This document shows positions 24,660 through 31,904 of a stretch of DNA of 41,481 nt, one piece after another. Position 1 is the first letter of the stretch. Every line of letters starts with the position of its first letter. The notes under the pieces were generated by a model, which saw only the letters and a list, made by a program, of their open reading frames with translations, was not told the origin of the DNA and made no database searches. The translations under genes were made by a program, and so were the position numbers. The DNA comes from JAWLBM01 sp041687675 (lineage in GTDB: Bacteria > Pseudomonadota > Alphaproteobacteria > Rhizobiales > Pleomorphomonadaceae), in contig JAWLBM010000042.1 in assembly GCA_041687675.1 (NCBI GenBank), forward strand, positions 1 to 41,481, given 5' to 3'.

Positions 24660-25775
24660 TCAGGCGGCGGGCCGCAGCGGCACCGAGAGGCGCGACACCA
24701 CGCCGCCGCCGGGGCCGGGGACGCGGGTGAAGTCGCCCCCGACCGCATGGGCGAGGGTCTCGACCAGGAAGCGGCGCGCCTCGGCCGCGGCCACGGCGGG
24801 ATCGCGGCCGCCGCCCCCGGCCGGAGCGGGTCCGCCCTCGATCGAGAGCTCGATCGACAGGACGCCGTCGGCGACCGCCAGGGTCACTCCCGCCGTGGGC
24901 CCGGCGGCATCGCTCGTCTCGGCGAACATGCCCTGCACCATGTCGCCGAACAGGGCCGGGCTCGTCTCCACCATGATCGGCATCGCCGGCTGCAGGAAGC
25001 CGACGGCGGCGCCGTGGCGCAGCCGCATCCGCTCGACCGCGTCGGCGACATAGGGAACCGCGTCGAAGCGCGCGGTGGGCCAGGCGCCGTGGCGGGTCGC
25101 CTGCTCGAGGCCGGCGAGGGTCTCCATCAGGTCCTGCCGCAAGTCCTCCGAGCCGAGGATGTCGACGACGACCGCCTCGGCGAGGGCTCCGTCCTCGCCG
25201 GAGCGGGCGCACCGGCCGCTCGTCGCCTGGACCACGTCGATGCTGCGCATCAGCGCCCGCAGCCAGGCCGCGGCGCCGCCGACGGCGGGCGCCTCCTGGT
25301 CCTCGTTCGGCAGCAGCGTGACGAAGATGCGATCGAGCGCGGCGGCGGAGAGATCGGCCTTGGCAACGAACCCGGCCGCGCCGGCGCGGCGGCCGATCAA
25401 CTCGATGTCGTCGTTCTCCAGCGAGGAGACCAGGACGACGGGGCAGGGGACGAAGTCCAGCTTCACCGCGTCGATCAGGGGAATGGCGGTCTCGCTGCCC
25501 AGCCAGAAGTCGATCAGCACCACGTCGAAGCGGCTGCCGGAGATCATCTCGCGCGCCGCCGCGACCGTCGGGGCGTGGGAGAACTCGACCTCGAAGCTCT
25601 GCAGCGCCTGCAACTGGCGTCCCAGCAGGAAGACGTCGTCCTCGTCGTCCTCGACATAAAGGACGCTGATCGCACGGCGCCGCGACGTGGCGCCCTCGCG
25701 ACCGACCAGCTGGAGGCGACCCGCCGCCCGCGCCGAAACGTGCGCACCCTGGCGTCGATCCTGCGAACCCGGCAT
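24660..25775 (-). CDS. Response regulator receiver protein with degenerate kinase-like output
   Basis: A 371-residue protein. After a ~35-residue Arg-rich start, a receiver domain spans 36-155 with D43/D44, phospho-acceptor D89 in VLIDFWLG, S117/S118 and K139. The rest is not a DNA-binding domain. It resembles a histidine-kinase ATPase fold: DAVPYVADAVERMRLRHG aligns with the start of such domains and GGDFTRVPGPGGGVVSRLSVPL-like with the end, but no N box (MVQGMFAETSD stands there) or DxGxG is visible and no obvious DHp histidine. That recalls ChpT-type pseudokinase phosphotransferases, though identity is unproven. ATG at 25775 has GAGAGGTG upstream. It converges on ppk2 (9-nt gap). Confidence 0.75.
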   Translation of the reverse strand: MPGSQDRRQGAHVSARAAGRLQLVGREGATSRRRAISVLYVEDDEDDVFLLGRQLQALQSFEVEFSHAPTVAAAREMISGSRFDVVLIDFWLGSETAIPLIDAVKLDFVPCPVVLVSSLENDDIELIGRRAGAAGFVAKADLSAAALDRIFVTLLPNEDQEAPAVGGAAAWLRALMRSIDVVQATSGRCARSGEDGALAEAVVVDILGSEDLRQDLMETLAGLEQATRHGAWPTARFDAVPYVADAVERMRLRHGAAVGFLQPAMPIMVETSPALFGDMVQGMFAETSDAAGPTAGVTLAVADGVLSIELSIEGGPAPAGGGGRDPAVAAAEARRFLVETLAHAVGGDFTRVPGPGGGVVSRLSVPLRPAA

Positions 25776-25852
25776 TGACACACCTCTCGACGCGCCACCT
25801 TCAATGGCCGCGGGGGTCTCGAATCGCCACACGGTGGGACATACCGGGGCGG

Positions 25853-25891
25853 TTAACAACGATCTAACCGAAATGATTAACAGAAGGTTTA
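25853..25891. promoter_or_regulatory. Two CtrA-like sites in an AT-rich divergent region
   Basis: TTAA-N7-CTAA (25853-25867) and TTAA-N7-TTTA (25877-25891) each match the CtrA consensus TTAA-N7-TTAA with one mismatch. They lie in an unusually AT-rich 80-bp patch between the receiver protein gene (leftward) and galE (rightward). A TATATATT follows at 25889-25897. The 250-bp gap holds no other feature I can support. Confidence 0.35.
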
Positions 25892-26024
25892 TATATTCAA
25901 GCATCACTGATTGTGGAAATTGCTTCAGTGCAATCATCGCGCGGGCGGCCTCCCCGTTGCCGAGACCGCCGGGAGTCTCTAAAAGGTCCCGCCACGGCAT
26001 GCCCACACGCCCGAGAGGATCCTG

Positions 26025-27017
26025 ATGACCATCCTGGTGACCGGCGGAGCCGGCTACATCGGCAGCCACATGGTGCATGCGCTGGTCGACCGCGGCCACG
26101 CGGTGGTGGTGGTCGACGACCTGTCGACGGGATACGACGCCGTGCTGCCCCCCTCCGCCGTGCTGGTGCGCGGCGACATCGGCGACGAGGCGCTGGTGGA
26201 CCGGGTGATCGCCGCCGAGGGCGTCACCGGGATCGCCCACTTCGCCGGCTCGATCGTCGTGCCGGAGAGCGTCGCCGACCCGCTCGGCTACTATCGCAAC
26301 AACACCGCCAACTCGCGCAACCTGATCGCCGCCGCCGTGCGCGGGGGTGTCAGGGCCTTCCTCTTCTCCTCCACCGCCGCCGTCTACGGCGAGCCCTCGG
26401 TGAACCTCATCGACGAGAGCCTCGCGCCGGCGCCGGTGTCGCCCTACGGCTGGTCGAAGCTGATGACGGAGGTGATGCTGCGCGACACCTCCCGCGCGCA
26501 CGATCTGCCGCATGCCGTGCTGCGCTACTTCAACGTCGCCGGCGCCGACCCGAAGGGCCGCACCGGCCAGTCGTCGCCCAAGGCCACCCACCTGATCAAG
26601 ATCGCCTCCCAGGCGGCGCTCGGCCAGCGCGACCACATGTCCGTGTTCGGCGCCGACTACGCGACCCCGGACGGCACCGGGGTGCGCGACTACATCCACG
26701 TTACCGACCTGATCGAGGCCCATGTGCTGGCGCTGGAGCACCTGCTCGCCGGCGGCGAGAGCCTCACCGCCAACTGCGGCTACGGCCGGGGCTTCTCGGT
26801 GCTGGAGGTGGTCGAGGCGGTGAAGCGCGTCTCCGGCGTCGACTTCGAGGTGCGCATGGCGCCCCGCCGCGCCGGCGACCCGGCGGCGCTGGTCGCCGAC
26901 AGCAGCCGCATCCGCGAGACGCTCGGCTGGCGCCCGGCCTTCGACGACCTCGACACCATCGTCGGCCATGCGCTCGCCTGGGAGACCGCGCTCTCCCGCC
27001 GCAACAGCAAGCCCTGA
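26025..27017 (+). CDS. galE: UDP-glucose 4-epimerase
   Basis: Interconverts UDP-glucose and UDP-galactose for surface polysaccharides. The 330 residues show the NAD loop GGAGYIG at 7-13, FSSTAAVYG with S116/T117, the catalytic Tyr141-x3-Lys145 (YGWSK) and NYGRG-like NCGYGRGFSVLEVV near the C-terminus. ATG at 26025 has GAGAGGA upstream. kdsA starts 16 nt after the stop, so the two are probably one operon for envelope sugar synthesis. Confidence 0.94.
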   Translation: MTILVTGGAGYIGSHMVHALVDRGHAVVVVDDLSTGYDAVLPPSAVLVRGDIGDEALVDRVIAAEGVTGIAHFAGSIVVPESVADPLGYYRNNTANSRNLIAAAVRGGVRAFLFSSTAAVYGEPSVNLIDESLAPAPVSPYGWSKLMTEVMLRDTSRAHDLPHAVLRYFNVAGADPKGRTGQSSPKATHLIKIASQAALGQRDHMSVFGADYATPDGTGVRDYIHVTDLIEAHVLALEHLLAGGESLTANCGYGRGFSVLEVVEAVKRVSGVDFEVRMAPRRAGDPAALVADSSRIRETLGWRPAFDDLDTIVGHALAWETALSRRNSKP

Positions 27018-27033
27018 CCGCCGAGGCCCGCCG

Positions 27034-27888
27034 ATGTCCGCAGCCGCCCCCCGCGCCGTCGCCGTCGGCAGCGTCACCTTCGCCAACGACCGGCCCTTGG
27101 TGCTGATCTCCGGCCCGTGCCAGATCGAGAGCCGCGAGCACGCCATGGGCATCGCCGCCGCGCTGGCGGAGAAGACCGCGAAGGCCGGGGTGCCCCTCGT
27201 CTTCAAGGCCTCCTACGACAAGGCGAACCGCACCTCGCTGGCGGGCCGGCGCGGCGTCGGCATCGAGGCGGGCCTCGCCATCCTCGCCGAGATCCGCGAC
27301 ACCTTCGGCTGCCCGGTGCTCACCGACATCCACGACGTCGAGCAGGCGCGCCGGGCCGGCGCCGTCGTCGACATCATCCAGATCCCCGCCTTCCTCTGCC
27401 GCCAGACCGACCTCCTTGTCGCCGCCGGCGAGACCGGCGCCTGCGTCAACGTCAAGAAGGGCCAGTTCCTCGCCCCCTGGGACATGGCCAACGTCGCCGG
27501 GAAGATCGCCTCCACCGGCAACGAGCGGATCCTGCTCTGCGAGCGCGGCACAACCTTCGGCTACGGCGCGCTGGTGACCGACTTCCGCGGCCTGCCGATC
27601 ATGGCGGAGACGGGCTACCCGGTGGTGTTCGACGCCACCCACTCCGTCCAGGAACCCGGCGGGCGCGGCACCTCGTCGGGCGGCCGGCGGGAGTTCGCGC
27701 CGGCGCTCGCCCGCGCCGCGGTGGCGGTCGGCTGCGCCGCGGTCTTCGCCGAAGCGCACGACGACCCGGACGCCGCTCCCTCCGACGGCCCCAACATGCT
27801 GCCCCTCGACTGGATCGACGACTTCCTCTCCGACCTCGTCGCCCTCGACCGCGTGGCCAAGGCGCGGCGGCTGACGGCGGCGCGCTGA
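27034..27888 (+). CDS. kdsA: 3-deoxy-8-phosphooctulonate synthase (Kdo8P synthase)
   Basis: Condenses arabinose-5-phosphate with PEP for lipid A-core Kdo. The 284 residues include FKASYDKANRTS, DIHDVEQ, VNVKKGQFLAP and SSGGRREF. Cys29 in SGPCQIES, His203 in DATHSVQ, Glu240 in FAEAHDD and Asp251 in SDGPNM match the metal ligands of metal-dependent enzymes, unlike E. coli KdsA which has Asn at the first position. A metal-dependent class is therefore predicted. Start ATG at 27034. Confidence 0.95.
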   Translation: MSAAAPRAVAVGSVTFANDRPLVLISGPCQIESREHAMGIAAALAEKTAKAGVPLVFKASYDKANRTSLAGRRGVGIEAGLAILAEIRDTFGCPVLTDIHDVEQARRAGAVVDIIQIPAFLCRQTDLLVAAGETGACVNVKKGQFLAPWDMANVAGKIASTGNERILLCERGTTFGYGALVTDFRGLPIMAETGYPVVFDATHSVQEPGGRGTSSGGRREFAPALARAAVAVGCAAVFAEAHDDPDAAPSDGPNMLPLDWIDDFLSDLVALDRVAKARRLTAAR

Positions 27889-27894
27889 CCGCGC

Positions 27895-27953
27895 GGCCGA
27901 GGCGCCGAGGGCGGCGTTGGCGCCTCCCCCCTCGAGGCGTGGGCGCCTCGGCC
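27895..27953. terminator. 12-bp inverted repeat after kdsA
   Basis: GGCCGAGGCGCC (27895-27906) and its exact complement (27942-27953) are separated by 35 bp that contain further GAGG/CCTC pairing. There is no T-tract, so this is at best a factor-dependent stop or a short repeat element; it lies 6 bp past the kdsA stop. Confidence 0.4.
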
Positions 27954-28003
27954 TCGGGGTTTGGCGCCCCGCGGTGGCGAGCAAGCTGCGGCCCGTCCCC
28001 GCT

Positions 28004-28039
28004 TGGATTTGTGATCACAAAATGCCATACAGCGGCATT
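28004..28039 (+). promoter_or_regulatory. Promoter overlapped by a TTTGTGATCACAAA palindrome
   Basis: TTGGAT (28004-28009) and CATACA (28026-28031) form a possible promoter with 16-bp spacing. A perfect 14-bp palindrome TTTGTGATCACAAA fills the spacer (28008-28021). A second inverted repeat AATGCC-N7-GGCATT (28021-28039) covers the -10 and start. Palindromes with a GTGATCAC core are typical GntR/FadR-type operators, so repression by a ligand-sensing regulator is likely. Confidence 0.55.
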
Positions 28040-28069
28040 CGGTGAACCCGCCCTCCGGACCGCACGACC

Positions 28070-29428
28070 ATGCCCGACCACGCCCTCGCCTCCCGCGCCG
28101 AACGGCTTCTCGCCGCCGAGCGGGAGACCTTCGCCGGCCGCAACCCGCGGTCCCGCGTCCTCGCGGAGGCCGCCGGCCGGCATTTTCCGGGCGGCGTGCC
28201 GCTGCACTGGATGCGCGACTGGGGGACGCCCTTCCCGTTGTCGGTCGCGTCCGCGGCCGGGGCGGAGGTGACCGACGCCGACGGCCACGTCATGGCCGAC
28301 TTCTGCCTCGGCGACACCGGCGCGATGTTCGGCCATTCGCCCGGGCCCGTGGTGGAGGCGATCCGCGCCGCCGCCGGCCGCGGCCTCACCGCGATGATGC
28401 CGTCGGAGGACACCGGCCCGGTGGGCGACCTCCTCGCGGGCATGTTCGACCTGCCCTTCTGGCAGGTGACGCAGACCGCCTCCGACGCCAACCGCGCCGT
28501 CATCCGCTGGGCCCGGGCGATCACCGGCCGGCCGAAGGTGATGGTGTTCCGCGGCTGCTACCACGGCCAGGTGGACGATGCCTTCGTGACGCTCGACGCG
28601 GCGGGCCGGACGGTGGTCCGGCCGGGCCTCCTCGGCCAGGCGGTGGACATCGCGAGGACCTCCGTCTGCGTCGAGTTCAACGACCTTCCGGCCGCCGAGG
28701 CCGCGCTGTCGGGCGGCGACGTCGCGCTGGTGCTGGCCGAGCCGGCGCTCACCAACACCGCCATGGTGCTGCCCGACCCCGGATACCTCGAGGGCCTGGC
28801 CGCCGCCTGCCGGCGGGCCGGCACGCTGCTCGCCATCGACGAGACGCACACGATCTCGACGGCCCGCGGCGGCTACGCCCGGGCGAACGGGCTCGCACCG
28901 GATTTCCTGGTCGTCGGCAAGCCGATCGCCGGGGGCCTGCCCGCTGCCGTCTTCGGGTTCACGGCCGAGGTGGAAGCCGGGATGCGCCGGGCGGAGGAGG
29001 GCAAGCCCTACGGCTACTCGGGGATCGGCACCACGCTCTCCGGCAACATGCTGCAGCTCGCCGCGATGCGGGCGACGCTCGCCGAGGTGATGACCGACGC
29101 CGCCTACGACCACATGCTGGCGCTGTCGCTGGAACTCGCCGAGGGGCTCGCCGACGCGATCCGGCGGCGGGGGCTGCCCTGGTCGGTGACCCGCCTCGGC
29201 GCCCGGGCGGAGATCGTCCACGATCCCGAGGGGCTGAGGAACGGCGCCCACGCCGCCGACAGCATCGACCACGCCGTCGAGGGGGCGATCCACCTCTTCC
29301 TCCTCAACCGCGACGTCGTGCTGACACCCTTCCACAACATGACGCTCGTCTGCCCGGCCACCACGCCGGCGCATGTCGCGCAGCTCCACGCCGCCTTCGA
29401 CGACGCGCTCGACGCGCTCACCCGGTGA
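28070..29428 (+). CDS. Class III (GSA aminomutase-like) aminotransferase
   Basis: PLP-dependent transaminase of 452 residues, closest in layout to glutamate-1-semialdehyde aminomutase-like enzymes. Asp257 in AIDETHT and Schiff-base Lys284 in VVGKPIAGG are present, with FRGCYHGQVDD and GIGTTLSGN binding the cofactor phosphate. A haem-pathway HemL is unlikely: the N-terminus is longer and the pairing is with a glutamine synthetase-like gene 4 nt downstream. Substrate is unknown; an amine or amino alcohol is plausible. ATG at 28070 lies about 30 bp past the operator region. Confidence 0.85.
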   Translation: MPDHALASRAERLLAAERETFAGRNPRSRVLAEAAGRHFPGGVPLHWMRDWGTPFPLSVASAAGAEVTDADGHVMADFCLGDTGAMFGHSPGPVVEAIRAAAGRGLTAMMPSEDTGPVGDLLAGMFDLPFWQVTQTASDANRAVIRWARAITGRPKVMVFRGCYHGQVDDAFVTLDAAGRTVVRPGLLGQAVDIARTSVCVEFNDLPAAEAALSGGDVALVLAEPALTNTAMVLPDPGYLEGLAAACRRAGTLLAIDETHTISTARGGYARANGLAPDFLVVGKPIAGGLPAAVFGFTAEVEAGMRRAEEGKPYGYSGIGTTLSGNMLQLAAMRATLAEVMTDAAYDHMLALSLELAEGLADAIRRRGLPWSVTRLGARAEIVHDPEGLRNGAHAADSIDHAVEGAIHLFLLNRDVVLTPFHNMTLVCPATTPAHVAQLHAAFDDALDALTR

Positions 29429-29432
29429 CCCC

Positions 29433-30806
29433 ATGAACGCCGTGACCCTCGCCGGCCTCCCCGAGGCCGAGGCCTTCCTCGCCGCCAACCCGGACATCGT
29501 CCAGGTCGAGGCCTTCCTGACCGACCCCTCCGGCGTGCAGCGCGGCAAGGTGCTGCGCCGCTCCGAGCTTGCCGGCGCCTACCGCAACGGCCGGCCGCTG
29601 CCCTGCTCCATCCTGTCGCTGGACATCCGCGGCGCAGACGTGGAGGAAACCGGCCTCGTCTGGGACCAGGGCGATTCCGACCGGCTCTGCCGGCCGGTGG
29701 CGGGCACCCTGCGCCGGGCGCCCTGGCGACGCACGCCGACGGCGCAGGTGATCCTCACCTCCTTCGAGCCGGACGGCTCGCCGTCCGAGGCGGACCCGCG
29801 GCACGCCCTCGCCCGCGTCGTCGAGGCGATCGGCGCGGCCGGCTACCGGCCCGTCGCGGCGGTGGAACTCGAGTTCTACCTCCTCGACGGCAAGGCCGCC
29901 GCCGAGGGGCGGATCGCGCCGCCGGCCGCGCCCAACGGCTTCCGCCAGCGCGACCTGCAGGCCTACCTGGTGCAGGACCTCTCCGACTTCTCCGGCTTCC
30001 TCGACGACCTCTACGCCGCCGCCGAGGCGGCCGGGCTGCCGGCGCGGACGCTGATCTCCGAGTATGCCCCCGGCCAGTTCGAGGTGGTGCTCGAGCACCG
30101 CACCGACCCGCTCCTCTCCGCCGACGAGGCGGTGCTGTGGAAGCGGCTGGTAAAGGGCGTCGCCGAGGCCCACGGCTTCGTCGCCACCTTCATGGCCAAG
30201 CCCTACGCGGAGACTTCCGGCTCGGGCATGCACGTGCACGTCTCGCTCGCCGACGGGGCGACCCCCAACCTCTTCGCCGGCGACGAGCCCGCCGGCAACC
30301 CGCTGCTGCGCGCCGCCATCGCCGGCCTCGAGGCGACGATGGCGGAGTCGATGGCGCTGTTCGCCCCCAACGCCAACAGCTACCGCCGCTTCAAGCCGAA
30401 CTCCTACGCGCCCATGGGCCCCGCCTGGGCGGTAGACAACCGCTCGGTGCCGATCCGCGTCACCGCCGGCCCGCCGGCGACGCGCCACCTCGAGCACCGG
30501 GTCTGCGGCGCCGACGCCAACCCCTACGTCGCCATGGCCGTGGTGCTCGCCGGCATGCTGGAGGGGATAGAGGCGGGGCTCGAGCCTTCGGTGCCGATCA
30601 CCGGCAACGGCTACGAGCAGATCCCGCCGTCGCTGCCGCGCTTCTGGCCGGAGGCGCTGCGGCGGGCGCGCGGCTCGCAGTTCCTGAAGCGGCGGCTCGG
30701 GAAGCGCTTCGTCGACGTGTTCCTCACCGTCAAGGAGGCGGAGTGCGACCGCTTCTTCGCCGAGATCACCGACCGCGACGTCGCCTGGTACCTGCGCCTC
30801 GCCTGA
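29433..30806 (+). CDS. Glutamine synthetase family protein (gamma-glutamyl-amine ligase-like)
   Basis: ATP-dependent ligase of 457 residues, PuuA-like. Active-site features remain: ELEFYL at 145-150, SEYAPGQFEV with E210 and E217, GSGMHVHVS with H267/H269, NANSYRRFKPNSYAP, and EHRVCGADANPYVAMA. The adenylylation-loop Tyr region of housekeeping GlnA is not obvious. Proteins of this type join glutamate to putrescine, ethanolamine or alkylamines. With the preceding aminotransferase it probably forms a two-gene amine-use operon; substrate is inferred only from family. Confidence 0.87.
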   Translation: MNAVTLAGLPEAEAFLAANPDIVQVEAFLTDPSGVQRGKVLRRSELAGAYRNGRPLPCSILSLDIRGADVEETGLVWDQGDSDRLCRPVAGTLRRAPWRRTPTAQVILTSFEPDGSPSEADPRHALARVVEAIGAAGYRPVAAVELEFYLLDGKAAAEGRIAPPAAPNGFRQRDLQAYLVQDLSDFSGFLDDLYAAAEAAGLPARTLISEYAPGQFEVVLEHRTDPLLSADEAVLWKRLVKGVAEAHGFVATFMAKPYAETSGSGMHVHVSLADGATPNLFAGDEPAGNPLLRAAIAGLEATMAESMALFAPNANSYRRFKPNSYAPMGPAWAVDNRSVPIRVTAGPPATRHLEHRVCGADANPYVAMAVVLAGMLEGIEAGLEPSVPITGNGYEQIPPSLPRFWPEALRRARGSQFLKRRLGKRFVDVFLTVKEAECDRFFAEITDRDVAWYLRLA

Positions 30807-30892
30807 TCGAGGCCGCAAGCCGCGGGTGCCGGGGAGCAAGGCGCGGGTGGCGCGCCCGCGCCCCCGTCGCGACGCCCGGCTGAAGCCTCGAC

Positions 30893-31498
30893 TCAGAAGG
30901 GCGTGCGCGCCCGCATCGCGGCGGCGAGGGTGCCCTCGTCGAGGTAGTCGAGTTCGCCGCCCACCGGCACGCCGTGGGCGAGGCGGGTGACCGCGACGTC
31001 GAGCCCCTGCAGCCGGTCGGTGACGTAGTGGGCGGTGGTCTGGCCGTCGACCGTGGCGTTGATCGCCAGGATCACCTCGCGCACCGCCGGGTCGGAGGCC
31101 CGCTCGACGAGCTGCGGGATCGCCAGGTCGTCCGGCCCGGTGCCGTTCAGCGGCGACAGCACGCCGCCGAGGACGTGGTAGCGGGCGTTGACGACCCCCG
31201 AGCGCTCCAGCGCCCAGAGGTCGGACACGTCCTCCACCACGACCAGCACGGAGGCGTCGCGGGTCGGGTCGGAGCAGACCGCGCAGGGGTCGGCGGTATC
31301 GACGTTGCCGCAGGTGGAGCAGACCCGCACCGTCTCGGCCACCCGCCCCAGCGCCTCGGTGAGCGGCACCAGCATCTGCTCGCGCTTCTTGATGAGCTGC
31401 AGCGCGGCGCGCCGGGCCGAGCGGGGGCCGAGCCCCGGCAGCCGGCCGAGCAGCTGGACGAGGCGCTCGATCTCCGGACCGGTGACGCGGCGTGGCAT
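30893..31498 (-). CDS. recR: Recombination protein RecR
   Basis: Works with RecF/RecO to load RecA at gaps. The 201 residues have the HhH segment (LPGLGPRSARR), a zinc finger C60-x2-C63-x8-C72-x2-C75 and a Toprim domain beginning VLVVVEDVSDLWALE. Length is normal. It ends the SRP RNA-dnaX-ybaB-recR leftward block and converges with the glutamine synthetase-like gene (86-bp gap). Confidence 0.96.
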   Translation of the reverse strand: MPRRVTGPEIERLVQLLGRLPGLGPRSARRAALQLIKKREQMLVPLTEALGRVAETVRVCSTCGNVDTADPCAVCSDPTRDASVLVVVEDVSDLWALERSGVVNARYHVLGGVLSPLNGTGPDDLAIPQLVERASDPAVREVILAINATVDGQTTAHYVTDRLQGLDVAVTRLAHGVPVGGELDYLDEGTLAAAMRARTPF

Positions 31499-31523
31499 GG
31501 CGGACGCGGGTCTCCCGGCCGGC

Positions 31524-31850
31524 TCAGAACGGCAGCTTCAGCCCCGGCGGCAGCTGCAGGCCGCCGGTGACCGCCTGCATCTTCTCGGCGATGGCCTCGT
31601 CGAGCCGGGTCTTGGCGTCCGCATGGGCGGCGACGATCAGGTCCTCGAGGATGTCGCCCTCTTCCGGGTTCATCAGCGAGGGGTCGATCTTGACGCCCTT
31701 GAGGTCGCCCTTGCCGCCGACGGTGACCGAGACGAGCCCGGCGCCGGACGAGCCGGTGACCTCGATGGACTGGATCTCCTCCTGGGCGGCGGCCATCCGC
31801 GACTGGAGTTCCTGGGCCTGCTTCATCATCTTGCCGAGATCGCCGAACAT
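31524..31850 (-). CDS. ybaB: YbaB/EbfC nucleoid-associated protein
   Basis: Small DNA-binding dimer, 108 residues, starting MFGDLGKMMKQAQELQSRM with a helical N-terminus, then VTVGGKGDLKGVKIDPSLM and a C-terminal helix. The family binds DNA with little specificity; the dnaX-ybaB-recR order is widely conserved. It lies 25 nt before recR and 54 nt after dnaX. Confidence 0.95.
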   Translation of the reverse strand: MFGDLGKMMKQAQELQSRMAAAQEEIQSIEVTGSSGAGLVSVTVGGKGDLKGVKIDPSLMNPEEGDILEDLIVAAHADAKTRLDEAIAEKMQAVTGGLQLPPGLKLPF

Positions 31851-31904
31851 GGCCGTCTCCTGCCTGGGTTGGGATAAGGGGTGCGAGCCGGGACGGCCCG
31901 CGGG

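Noticed and set aside
28070..29428. hemL (glutamate-1-semialdehyde aminomutase)
   Set aside because: The gene is paired with a glutamine synthetase-like ligase behind a catabolic-type operator and has a longer N-terminus than HemL.
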